DNA of 17,926 nucleotides from CAG-791 sp045546175 (GTDB lineage Bacteria; Bacillota; Clostridia; Lachnospirales; Lachnospiraceae). Location: contig JAZQCI010000069.1 in assembly GCA_045546175.1 (NCBI GenBank), positions 1 through 17,926 on the forward strand, written 5' to 3'. Each line of letters starts with the position of its first letter. Within the stretch, counting starts at the first letter, position 1. Under the pieces are notes generated by a model. The model was given only the letters and a program-made list of their open reading frames with translations. It was not told where the DNA came from and ran no database searches. Position numbers and translations under genes: made by a program. Shown here piece after piece: positions 1-6,930 of this stretch.

Positions 1-15
1 TGATAAGGAGGGGCT
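1..15 (+). other. Probable end of upstream gene plus ribosome binding site
   Basis: The window opens with TGATAA followed directly by AAGGAGGGG and a 2-nt spacer to the ATG at 16. The TGA/TAA may be the stop of an upstream coding region. In Lpl-type loci that gene is normally the LplB/YteP permease partner, so I infer the missing second permease lies immediately left. The ribosome binding site is seen directly; the identity of the upstream gene is inference. Confidence 0.4.
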
Positions 16-906
16 ATGAAGAGGAAACTGGAAATCTCTGAGTTGATCTTTAAAGTCATCAGCTATACCCTGCTTACGGTATTTGCCCTTTGCTGCCTGT
101 ATCCGTTTGTATACGCGATCAGCGCTTCCATAAGCGGAAGGACAGCGGTTGAGTACGGCCAGATCGTGCTCTTCCCCAAGGACATTCAGTTTGACGCCTT
201 TAAGCTGATGTTTAATGACAACATGTTCTGGAACGCGTATTCCAACACGCTGTTCCTGACCCTGTTCGGCACGCTCTGGGCAATGTTCGTCGCCATCCTC
301 GGCGGCTACGCACTGTCAAAAAAGAGACTGCTGTTCAGAAAGACTTTTAACTTCTTCCTGGTTTTCACCATGTGGTTCTCCGCAGGTATCGTACCTCAGT
401 ACCTGAACTACCTGGCAACCAAGGAAGTGTTTAATTCCATGGGAATCATGGATGATAAGTGGCTCGTAGTTATCGCCATGGGTATGGCGGCCATGAACAT
501 CATCCTGCTTCGTAACGCTTTTGAGGGAGTTCCTTCCGAGATCGAGGAAGCTGCGATCGTCGACGGTGCGACGGAAATGCAGGTTCTGACACAGGTTTAC
601 ATCCCGATGAGCAAATCCACGATCGCGACGGTAGCATTGTTCTTTGCGATTTCGCGCTGGAATGGATATTTCTGGGCACGCCAGATGATCTCCAACCAGA
701 ACGAGCATCCTCTGCAGGTATTTATCCGTCTGAGACTGGAGCAGTACACCGATCCCGAGCAGATGGCCGGCTGGAACAGAGCATTTGCGTCTGACTCCGT
801 TATCTACGCTCTGATCGTGTGCTCGATTGTACCGATCCTTATCATTTATCCTTTCATTCAGAAATACTTTGCCAAGGGCACAAACGTCGGCGGCGTTAAG
901 GAGTAA
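16..906 (+). CDS. Carbohydrate ABC transporter permease, LplC/YtcP type (CUT1)
   Basis: Inner-membrane permease subunit of a CUT1 oligosaccharide importer. The 296-aa protein shows about six hydrophobic segments (roughly residues 11-37, 74-98, 110-130, 147-167, 200-220 and 262-282). The cytoplasmic EAA loop reads EEAAIVDGA near 177-185 and is followed by the IPMSKS segment; this is the coupling loop that docks onto the ATPase. The C-terminus (KYFAKGTNVGGVKE) matches the usual ending of the LplC/YtcP subfamily, which handles pectin or complex polysaccharide oligomers in Bacillus and Clostridia. The start follows AAGGAGGGG closely. The binding-protein gene starts 66 bp downstream. The substrate is inferred from neighbouring pectin genes; the family assignment is firm. 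Confidence 0.9.
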   Translation: MKRKLEISELIFKVISYTLLTVFALCCLYPFVYAISASISGRTAVEYGQIVLFPKDIQFDAFKLMFNDNMFWNAYSNTLFLTLFGTLWAMFVAILGGYALSKKRLLFRKTFNFFLVFTMWFSAGIVPQYLNYLATKEVFNSMGIMDDKWLVVIAMGMAAMNIILLRNAFEGVPSEIEEAAIVDGATEMQVLTQVYIPMSKSTIATVALFFAISRWNGYFWARQMISNQNEHPLQVFIRLRLEQYTDPEQMAGWNRAFASDSVIYALIVCSIVPILIIYPFIQKYFAKGTNVGGVKE

Positions 907-915
907 TTGAGAAGC

Positions 916-929
916 TTTTAACGGTAACA
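916..929 (+). promoter_or_regulatory. Weak candidate catabolite-responsive (cre-like) site
   Basis: TTTTAACGGTAACA fits the Gram-positive CcpA consensus TGWAANCGNTNNCA at 12 of 14 positions, keeping the central CG and the terminal CA but lacking the G at position 2 and the A at position 4. It lies in the 66-bp gap before the solute-binding protein gene, a sensible place for carbon-catabolite control. I see no convincing -35/-10 pair beside it, so this is only a candidate. Confidence 0.22.
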
Positions 930-972
930 ACGAGACTTAAACAAGCAACGATTCATATTCAGGAGGAATAAT

Positions 973-3174
973 ATGAAAAAGATGAAAAAGGCTCTTGCAC
1001 TGGCACTTGCAGCAGCAATGAGCACAATGATGCTTGCAGGCTGCGGCCCCAGCATCCAGGTTCAGCAGAACGGCAGCTCCAGCGGAAGCGCAGGCCAGGA
1101 CACACAGCAGGCTGCTTCCGACACAGGCGCGGCAACAGCTGAGGGAACAGGCGACGCAGCGGCAGCTCCCGCAGCGGCACTGACCTATGCTCCCGGCACA
1201 GTTCTTCGCATGGCTACCGGCTACAACAGCGAGAAGACAGGTCTCTTCTTTGACGCTGAGACAGCAGGAAGCGGAATCACACTGGCAGACGGCAAGACCT
1301 ACAACGCAGGCGACCTCAAGCCCACATGGGTAGAAGTTGAGAATCAGCTGGGCGTTAAGTTCGAGAACAAATACCAGGGCAACAGCGCCAGCAAAGAGTT
1401 CGAGTACTGGAAAGAGCGTCTCACAGACGTAGATATGGTCTCCGGTACCGCTGCACTCCTTACCGAGAACGGTATTGCAGGAGACATGGTAAACATCGGC
1501 CAGTATCTTGACCAGATGCCCAACTTCAAGGCATATCTGGACGCTAACCCGATCGTACGTCTGTCTATCACAGGCGACACCTCCACAGGCGCGATCTACT
1601 TCAGCCCTTACTTCGACGGTGTTAACGATATCGAGCGTATGCCCCTTATGCGTATTGACTGGGTTCAGAAGCTTCTGGACGGCGAAGGCGAGTTCACTGC
1701 TGACGCCAGCGGCACGACCTCCGCTCCCGTTTACCAGCCTTACATGCCCACAGAGGGCAAGGTTGAAGTTGACGTAGTAAGCGCCGACGGAACCAAGGCC
1801 GAGAAGGTTACAAAGGACTATGACACAGCAGGCAACATCGTTGCGAAGATGAACGAAGCGGGCGAGATGGACGGCGTTACAGCTGTCAACATGCTCCGCA
1901 CCTACATCGACGAAGCTTACGGCGGATACTACGGAACACAGCGCTCTGACCTGTTCGTAGGCCAGAATGCGGCATGGGACGCAGACGAGCTGGTAGCTCT
2001 TCTTCGCTGTGTAGTTTCCAACCCTCAGACACTCAACGGAACAGATTCCATCCAGGGCCTGTTCACACGTGAAGACAACAACAACCAGAGACGTGTAGAT
2101 ATGTTCCGCTTTGCGGGATCCCTGTTCGGCGTTCGCGGTCTTGAGTCCCGTCAGGATTACCTCTATGTAGGCAACGACGGTGCTATGCACGACGCCCGCC
2201 AGGAAGCTGATACTTATGAAGCTCTTAACAGAGTACACAACATGGTAGAAGAAGGCCTGATCTCCAAGGCATTCATTGACAAGTCCGAAGAGAATTCCGG
2301 AACTTATCTGGAGAACGACCTCGGCTTCATGCACTATGACTACAACCAGACACAGACCATCCTTAACGAGACCAAGCTCGACAAGGATGCCGGCGAGAAG
2401 TACATGGCTGTTATGGTTCCTGTAGCACGCTGGTATGACGGCACAAACGAAGACGGTGTTTACATGCACTTCACAGAGTCCTGGCGTTCCGTTAAGACAG
2501 ACGGCTGGGGAATCTCTGTCAAGGGCGTAGGCAATGACCAGGATAAGCTCAATGCGGCACTCGCTCTGATCGACTTCGCATACACGGATAAGGGCATGAT
2601 CCTTCTCAGCTATGGCCCCGACGCATTCATCAAGCAGGGTGAGACATTCGATTTCAACGGCAAGCAGATGCCCGTGATCGCCGATGCCACCAAGGCAGAA
2701 CTCTGGGAGAAGGCAGACGGCAACTACACCAACTATGCCCGTTACTATCTCGGCTCCACTCTTTCCTTCGTAAAGAACCAGGCATTCGAGTATCAGTGCA
2801 CAACTGATATCGGACAGGAAGGCGCAGGCCACATCTCCAAGGCTATCGCTCTCGGCGTTATCAAGCACCCTGCTCTGGAAGTTGCGGAGAACCAGTGGTA
2901 CACATCCGTTCCTACCGTTCTTCCTACAAGTACGGTTGACAACAACACGCTGAGCGGATACACAGAACTGACTGAGAAGTTCAGCCAGCAGAAGGACGGC
3001 GACAACGTTCTGGTCAACATGATCGTGAACGGCTACGGCGCTCTTGATTCTTCCGTCAACGACGCGGAAGGCGCAGCTGCATTCGTTTCCGGCAACTGGA
3101 GCGGCAAGCAGTATCTGGCAATCAAGGAATCCGCTTGGCAGAACGACCTTTCTTACTATCAGAGCTCCAAGTGA
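973..3174 (+). CDS. Extracellular sugar-binding lipoprotein, LplA-like, 733 aa
   Basis: Ligand-capturing component of the CUT1 importer, predicted to be lipid-anchored outside the membrane. The signal peptide has a basic start, a hydrophobic core and a lipobox LAGC with the acylated Cys at residue 24. A Ser/Gly/Ala/Gln/Thr-rich tether (about 25-70) separates it from the folded part. The C-terminal half has the extracellular-binding-protein-1 pattern around FAYTDKGMILLSYGPDA, like the FxYSxEGxxLxxxG region of LplA-type proteins. At 733 aa it is clearly longer than the usual 500-560 aa. Extra sequence appears in the region reading TEGKVEVDVVSADG and TKAEKVTKDYDTAG (about 257-290), which looks like an inserted beta-rich segment. 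AGGAGGA precedes the ATG. It is strongly codon-biased, suggesting high expression. A pectic oligosaccharide is the likely ligand from context only. Confidence 0.88.
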   Translation: MKKMKKALALALAAAMSTMMLAGCGPSIQVQQNGSSSGSAGQDTQQAASDTGAATAEGTGDAAAAPAAALTYAPGTVLRMATGYNSEKTGLFFDAETAGSGITLADGKTYNAGDLKPTWVEVENQLGVKFENKYQGNSASKEFEYWKERLTDVDMVSGTAALLTENGIAGDMVNIGQYLDQMPNFKAYLDANPIVRLSITGDTSTGAIYFSPYFDGVNDIERMPLMRIDWVQKLLDGEGEFTADASGTTSAPVYQPYMPTEGKVEVDVVSADGTKAEKVTKDYDTAGNIVAKMNEAGEMDGVTAVNMLRTYIDEAYGGYYGTQRSDLFVGQNAAWDADELVALLRCVVSNPQTLNGTDSIQGLFTREDNNNQRRVDMFRFAGSLFGVRGLESRQDYLYVGNDGAMHDARQEADTYEALNRVHNMVEEGLISKAFIDKSEENSGTYLENDLGFMHYDYNQTQTILNETKLDKDAGEKYMAVMVPVARWYDGTNEDGVYMHFTESWRSVKTDGWGISVKGVGNDQDKLNAALALIDFAYTDKGMILLSYGPDAFIKQGETFDFNGKQMPVIADATKAELWEKADGNYTNYARYYLGSTLSFVKNQAFEYQCTTDIGQEGAGHISKAIALGVIKHPALEVAENQWYTSVPTVLPTSTVDNNTLSGYTELTEKFSQQKDGDNVLVNMIVNGYGALDSSVNDAEGAAAFVSGNWSGKQYLAIKESAWQNDLSYYQSSK

Positions 3175-3204
3175 TCGGAACCTGAACAAAACGGATCTGA
3201 ACAT

Positions 3205-3323
3205 GATGCATACGCGTGCGGTGAAGATACTGCCCCCGGGCAGCACGCATGCGGCGCAGCGGCTCGCACCGCGAGCCTATAATCCTGAAATTAGCCGCGC
3301 CGGGCTGAAAGGCCCGGCCGGCT
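3205..3323 (+). repeat. Structured intergenic repeat, copy 1
   Basis: This fills most of the 181-bp gap between the binding protein and the first small membrane protein. It opens with GATGCATACGCG. An outer stem pairs GCGTGC (3214-3219) with GCACGC (3243-3248), extended by GCAT (3208-3211) with ATGC (3249-3252) across a 2-nt bulge. The 5' side of the internal loop is purine-rich and contains GAAGAT (3223-3228). An inner hairpin pairs CTGCC (3230-3234) with GGCAG. A second hairpin is perfect: GGCTCGC (3261-3267), loop ACC, GCGAGCC (3271-3277). A third pairs CCGGGC (3300-3305) with GCCCGG (3312-3317), flanked by AGCCG/CGGCT. No T-run follows, so it is not a standard terminator. The same order of parts recurs at 6119 and 17831. 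Orientation is assigned from gene direction. Confidence 0.75.
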
Positions 3324-3355
3324 GAAACAGTAACTTACAAATGGTGGAGGTCATC

Positions 3356-3946
3356 ATGTATAAAAAACAGTTGACAGTGCAAAAGATCCTTTGTCTGGCA
3401 GCTATCATCGTGAGTGCGATGGTATTCCTCTATGCACTTGGTATTATGACCGACCTGTATGACGCGTTATACGACACGATGCGTAATCCTAACGATGTAT
3501 TCCAGACGGATGTTCCCGGTTCTGTAGTGTATTACAACATGCAGGAGTTCAACCGGGTCTTCCTCAAATACAGCATCGGGCTGATTCTGCTGGCCGTATT
3601 CTTGTTCGTCACAAATACGCATGTGCGCAGGAAATACTATATCGGCAACTATGTCGCGACAGGACTCTTTGCAGCAGCAAGCGTTGCAATCTCCATTTTC
3701 GGACACACCTATATTGAAATCTTCAAGGGGCAGTTCCTTCAGGTGGATTTTGCCGCGCTCAAAGAACACGCGGAGATGTGGGGCACGCTTTATACGGAGT
3801 CTACTTTCTGGTTCGATCTGCATTACTTTGTCTTTGCGCTGCTGATCATTGTGGCCGCACTGCTGGTAGCGAATGCAGTTTGGAAAGCAAGACTCATGAA
3901 AGAAGAGCAGCAGCTTCTCCGCGGAGAAAAGGGGGTGCAGGCGTGA
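3356..3946 (+). CDS. Four-helix membrane protein of unknown function (A)
   Basis: I do not recognise this 196-aa protein. I chose the ATG at 3356 because GGAGG lies 5 nt before it; an in-frame ATG at 3341 has no such site and the GGAGG would fall inside the gene. Hydrophobic segments lie at about 10-31, 68-87, 97-118 and 152-176. A polar outer loop (about 32-67) follows helix 1, a basic turn HVRRKYY follows helix 2, and the C-terminal tail is charged. Helix 4 opens FWFDLHYF (151-158). No EAA loop is visible, so it is not an ordinary permease. Its stop overlaps the next gene's start (GTGA), suggesting translational coupling. It lies between a sugar-binding protein and an ATPase, so a role in or near that transporter is plausible but unproven. 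Confidence 0.85.
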   Translation: MYKKQLTVQKILCLAAIIVSAMVFLYALGIMTDLYDALYDTMRNPNDVFQTDVPGSVVYYNMQEFNRVFLKYSIGLILLAVFLFVTNTHVRRKYYIGNYVATGLFAAASVAISIFGHTYIEIFKGQFLQVDFAALKEHAEMWGTLYTESTFWFDLHYFVFALLIIVAALLVANAVWKARLMKEEQQLLRGEKGVQA

Positions 3947-4434
3947 ATATGAACGATGATAACTTTATCAAACGCGACCGGATGCGTTTCATAAAGAATT
4001 CCCAGTCCGCAAACCTTTGCTATCTCGCGATCCTGTTCAACGTCTTCTATTTTGTGAGTATTTACAAATCAGACGTGGGAACTTACTACTACAATATTCT
4101 GATCGGTATCTCAATTGTGTATAACCTGATCTTCATGCTGGCAGTATTCCTTTCCTCGGAATCGGTAAAGAATTACGACAAGAAGTATTCTTATGTACTG
4201 GCGGTAGTAGGAGCTCTTCAGATCGCAAGAATTTTCATTATTCCTATGCGCGCTCATACCGCGAAGATCATGGTGAATAACGCGGAAGTGCTGGTCATGC
4301 ACAGAGGCCAGTTCATGAGAGTCTGCATCTATCTTATTATCTCTGCAGTATGCCTTCTCGCGGCTGCGGCGATCAACTATAAGAAGTGCGCAGAACTGAG
4401 TGAGCATATGAAAGCAATCGGTGTCCAGAATTAA
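3943..4434 (+). CDS. Four-helix membrane protein of unknown function (B)
   Basis: An unrecognised 163-aa membrane protein. Two starts are possible: GTG at 3943, which overlaps the previous stop as GTGA and has AAGGGGGTG ending 5 nt upstream, or ATG at 3949. Spacing favours GTG. Helices lie at about 23-42, 49-71, 83-101 and 124-145. The turn after helix 2 is charged (SVKNYDKKYSY), and helix 4 begins QFMRVCIY. By eye this layout and the helix-4 opening resemble protein C (WYLRIHIM) and, more weakly, protein A. The gene looks richer in A+T than its neighbours. The ATPase gene starts 15 bp after its stop, so the two are very probably co-transcribed. Function unknown. Confidence 0.8.
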   Translation: MNMNDDNFIKRDRMRFIKNSQSANLCYLAILFNVFYFVSIYKSDVGTYYYNILIGISIVYNLIFMLAVFLSSESVKNYDKKYSYVLAVVGALQIARIFIIPMRAHTAKIMVNNAEVLVMHRGQFMRVCIYLIISAVCLLAAAAINYKKCAELSEHMKAIGVQN

Positions 4435-4449
4435 GTAAGGAGAAAAGAC

Positions 4450-5523
4450 ATGGCAACGTTGAACTTACAGCATATCGATAAGATATATGATAATAACGTT
4501 CAGGCAGTCTTTGACTTCAATCTGGACGTGAAAGACGGAGAACTGATCGTTCTGGTCGGTCCCTCCGGCTGTGGAAAGTCCACGACCCTTCGTATGGTGG
4601 CAGGCCTTGAAGATATCTCCAACGGTAAACTCATACTGGACGGCAAAGACATCACAGCAGCACCGGCCAAGGACAGAGATATGGCGATGGTATTCCAGAG
4701 CTATGCCCTGTACGGCCACATGACAATTTACGAGAACATGGCATTCTCTCTGACACTGCGCAAAGAGAATCCTAATGTTATTCACAAGAAGGTTCTGGCG
4801 GCTGCGGAGATCCTCGGACTCACCAGCCAGCTGAACAAGAAACCGGCACAGCTTTCCGGTGGTCAGAGACAGCGTGTGGCGATGGGTCGTTCCATCGTCC
4901 GTAACCCCAAGGTCTTCCTCTTTGACGAGCCGCTCTCCAACCTGGACGCCAAGCTCAGAGGCGCGACAAGACGTGAGATCCTGCTGCTGCATAAGCGTCT
5001 GCAGGCGACCATGATGTATGTCACGCACGACCAGACGGAAGCTCTGACACTGGCAGACCGCATCGTATGCATGTCCATGGGCCATGTACAGCAGGTGGGT
5101 ACGCCTCTCGAGCTGTACGATGATCCCGACAACATCTTCGTAGCAAGCTTTATCGGACTTCCTCCGATGAACTTCTTCGACGTGACGGTAGGCGACGGCG
5201 TTCTCAGCGGCCAGGGCTTTACAGTCAAACTGACCGCTGAAGAGAAGAACACACTCGCTGCCTACAAGGGCAAAGAGATCGTTCTGGGTGTCCGTCCCGA
5301 GAATATCGAGGAAGGCCCCGAAGTACACGTGGATGTACAGAACAACGAGAACCTCGGCATGAACACGCTGGTTCACGGCTATGTCGCGAACGGTGGTCCC
5401 AGGATTGTCGCCAAACTCAAAGGCTGGAAGGTTCTGAAAGCCGGTGACGCGATTTCCTTCTCCTTCAAACGGAAGCATTTCTTCGACAAGGAGACAACAA
5501 ATGCGATCAGAGGAGGTAAGTGA
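4450..5523 (+). CDS. ugpC: Sugar ABC transporter ATPase, MalK/MsmX/UgpC type (first of two)
   Basis: Cytoplasmic ATP-hydrolysing subunit for CUT1 importers, 357 aa. Walker A is GPSGCGKST (37-45), the Q-loop glutamine is Q83, the signature is LSGGQ (135-139), Walker B is VFLFDE (155-160), and the H-loop histidine is H193 in VTHDQTEA. The C-terminal third (about 240-357) is the OB-type regulatory domain with LGVRPENIEEG. At position 89 the usual proline after YALY is glycine (YALYGHMT), whereas the second ATPase in this window keeps YALYPQMT. That change sits in the helical region near the Q-loop that contacts the permease. The gene is enclosed by unknown membrane proteins rather than by permeases. 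GGAG precedes the ATG. The symbol is a generic family name; the substrate is not determined by sequence. Confidence 0.93.
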   Translation: MATLNLQHIDKIYDNNVQAVFDFNLDVKDGELIVLVGPSGCGKSTTLRMVAGLEDISNGKLILDGKDITAAPAKDRDMAMVFQSYALYGHMTIYENMAFSLTLRKENPNVIHKKVLAAAEILGLTSQLNKKPAQLSGGQRQRVAMGRSIVRNPKVFLFDEPLSNLDAKLRGATRREILLLHKRLQATMMYVTHDQTEALTLADRIVCMSMGHVQQVGTPLELYDDPDNIFVASFIGLPPMNFFDVTVGDGVLSGQGFTVKLTAEEKNTLAAYKGKEIVLGVRPENIEEGPEVHVDVQNNENLGMNTLVHGYVANGGPRIVAKLKGWKVLKAGDAISFSFKRKHFFDKETTNAIRGGK

Positions 5524-5525
5524 AG

Positions 5526-6089
5526 ATGGAAAAGAAACAACCCAGAGGACTGAGCGAAGTTTGGCGTAAGTTTCTGGTAGCGCTCAAACGCAGACCTCAG
5601 AACATCGCGTTGGTATCGCTGGTGATCACTTTCCTGTTCTATGCACTCAATCTGATGTACATTTCGGATACGACCGCTAAGATTCAGGGAAGCGGAATGG
5701 GATTATGCGGTTTCTGCGTAATGCTCTTCTCCATGCTGTCCTTCATGTGTTTTATCAACGCGTTTCCGTACCGCAAAAAGCCGAACGTTCCGATGATCAT
5801 CCTTATGTTCATCATGTTCGCGATCATCATCGGCGCCGATTATCTGTATCTGCAGCAGATCTACGCGGCTGTTAACCGCCCGGACAATCCGATCGTGGTA
5901 ACAATGTCGACGATCTATGTCGCATATGCGGAGTGGTACCTGAGAATTCATATTATGCTGATGCTCATCACAGCCGCGCTGGTCATCCTGCTCCCTGTTT
6001 ACAGCAAGATGATCCGCAAGATCAAGACCTCCATCGAGGTTGAAGACAACGGCGAGATGGAAGCGATCGACCTTTCCGGCGAAGCATAA
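5526..6089 (+). CDS. Four-helix membrane protein of unknown function (C)
   Basis: An unrecognised 187-aa membrane protein. The preceding stop overlaps a GTG at 5520 (GTGA), but GGAGG ends only 3 nt before that GTG and 9 nt before the ATG at 5526, so I prefer ATG. Helices lie at about 26-46, 58-79, 88-108 and 138-160. The turn after helix 2 is basic (FPYRKKPN). The C-terminal tail is acidic (EVEDNGEMEAIDLSGEA). Helix 4 opens WYLRIHIM (137-144), comparable to QFMRVCIY in protein B and FWFDLHYF in protein A. Helix 1 (NIALVSLVITFLFYALN) also resembles NLCYLAILFNVFYFVS of B. No EAA motif. It is tightly linked to the ATPase gene. Possible partner of that ATPase or of the import complex; inference only. 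Confidence 0.83.
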   Translation: MEKKQPRGLSEVWRKFLVALKRRPQNIALVSLVITFLFYALNLMYISDTTAKIQGSGMGLCGFCVMLFSMLSFMCFINAFPYRKKPNVPMIILMFIMFAIIIGADYLYLQQIYAAVNRPDNPIVVTMSTIYVAYAEWYLRIHIMLMLITAALVILLPVYSKMIRKIKTSIEVEDNGEMEAIDLSGEA

Positions 6090-6091
6090 GG

Positions 6092-6110
6092 CAGAGGGGA
6101 TTCCCCGCTG
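6092..6110 (+). other. Short GC hairpin after gene C
   Basis: CAG-A-GGGG-ATT-CCCC-G-CTG forms a 4-bp GC stem extended by three more pairs across an A/G mismatch, 3 bp after the stop of the upstream gene. There is no following T-run, so it is not a convincing intrinsic terminator. It could protect a 3' end after RNA processing or be part of the structured region just downstream. Confidence 0.4.
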
Positions 6111-6118
6111 AGTTATTC

Positions 6119-6236
6119 GATGCAGACGCGAGGAAAGAAAGATCCTGCCATCCGTGCAGCCGCGCGTCGCAGCGGCTCGCAGTGAGTGAGCCCTAAATCG
6201 AATCCTATTGGGCGGAAGCGCCCGGCTTTCCGCCGG
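6119..6236 (+). repeat. Structured intergenic repeat, copy 2
   Basis: Second copy, between membrane-protein genes C and D. It begins GATGCAGACGCG. The outer stem pairs GACGCG (6125-6130) with CGCGTC (6163-6168), extended by TGC/GCA; these bases differ from copies 1 and 3 yet still pair. The purine-rich loop contains AGGAAAGAAAGAT. The inner hairpin pairs CTGC (6145-6148) with GCAG (6156-6159). The second hairpin is GGCTCGC (6174-6180), loop AGTGA, GTGAGCC (6186-6192), with one G-U pair. A linker containing AATCCT is shared with copy 1. The third region can fold as GGGCG/CGCCC (6210-6223) or as GGCGGAA/TTCCGCC (6211-6234), which exclude each other. No T-run follows. Confidence 0.75.
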
Positions 6237-6264
6237 AGCTTCTGCCCGCTTTAGAGCAGAGAAC

Positions 6265-6918
6265 ATGAGTAAAAGATCTGATAAAAACAAAAACCGCAAG
6301 CCAGACGTCTCCAAGGAAGCGAACTATTACAAGCTCAAGACCAAGGCGGTCCAGGACCTTGTGGAAGCGGATGAGAGCAATTCCCCGGAAGTTTCGGAGG
6401 AAGAGCTCAATAAGTACCGGTCCGGTCCCAAGATTAAAGTGGCGGACTGGGTCAAGATCCTGCTTCTTAAATGGTGGTTTGCGGGCGCCGTGTGTTTCTT
6501 CTTCATATGGGGACTGAGCGGATATATGTCAAATATGCTGGATACGCTTTTCGTGACGGGCTTCGCCATGGGAGTCGTGACCGACCTTCTGACAAATAAC
6601 GCGCTGCGATTCTTTGAACCGACGCCGGGTGCCAATGACCGCTACATCATGGTCACAAAGCGGGGCTTTGTCAGTTTCTTTCTCAACATTCTCTACGCGT
6701 TTATAGTGCTTTTCTTTGTCTACTGTATCTATGCGGTCATCAACTATACGCTGACCCGCATCAGCGGCAACACAGATACGATTCCGCTGGGCGTGGAACC
6801 GATCCTGTTCGGCCTTTTCTATCTGGGCGTCGATCAGCTGCTGATTTGGTGCAAGCTGACAATAGTGGACATTTTCAGAAAGGCAAGGAATGTAAACGGC
6901 TCGCGAAGCGAGTCATAA
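6265..6918 (+). CDS. Membrane protein with charged N-terminal extension, unknown function (D)
   Basis: A 217-aa protein I do not recognise. The first about 60 residues are hydrophilic: very basic up to residue 25 (MSKRSDKNKNRKP), then acidic (DLVEADES, EVSEEEL), so likely a cytosolic tail. Hydrophobic segments follow at about 64-86, 90-110, 135-161 and 174-200. A conserved-looking segment NNALRFFEPTPGANDRY lies between helices 2 and 3. The open frame continues upstream through repeat copy 2, but the ATG at 6265 is the first sensible start. Its ribosome binding site (GAGCAGAGAAC) is poor for this locus, so translation may be weak or controlled by the upstream fold. The last codons encode NGSRSES and themselves form a hairpin. 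The GH28 gene begins 12 bp later. Confidence 0.78.
   Translation: MSKRSDKNKNRKPDVSKEANYYKLKTKAVQDLVEADESNSPEVSEEELNKYRSGPKIKVADWVKILLLKWWFAGAVCFFFIWGLSGYMSNMLDTLFVTGFAMGVVTDLLTNNALRFFEPTPGANDRYIMVTKRGFVSFFLNILYAFIVLFFVYCIYAVINYTLTRISGNTDTIPLGVEPILFGLFYLGVDQLLIWCKLTIVDIFRKARNVNGSRSES
6898..6914 (+). repeat. GGCTCGC hairpin at 3' end of gene D
   Basis: GGCTCGC-GAA-GCGAGTC forms a 7-bp stem (one G-U) inside the last codons of gene D. Its left arm is identical to the second hairpin of repeat copies 1 (3261) and 2 (6174). It may be a stranded piece of the same repeat family that has extended the coding region, or a coincidence of GC-rich sequence. Confidence 0.4.
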
Positions 6919-6930
6919 AGAGGAGTCGTT

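Noticed and set aside
3182..3203. Direct repeat CTGAACA spaced 15 bp (3182 and 3197)
   Set aside because: Only 7 bases, with no nearby promoter or partner sites; could easily be chance.
937..3246. 769-aa minus-strand open frame opposite the binding-protein gene
   Set aside because: It mirrors a strongly codon-biased plus-strand gene that has a lipoprotein signal and a good ribosome binding site. The antisense translation is Cys/Val-rich and shows no domain I recognise.
3205..3323. Intrinsic terminator after the binding-protein gene
   Set aside because: Strong GC hairpins are present but no T-run follows any of them, and the same pattern recurs before other genes in the same direction.
3341..3355. 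Earlier in-frame ATG for membrane protein A
   Set aside because: The GGAGG would fall inside the gene and no upstream ribosome binding site serves it; ATG 3356 has ideal spacing.
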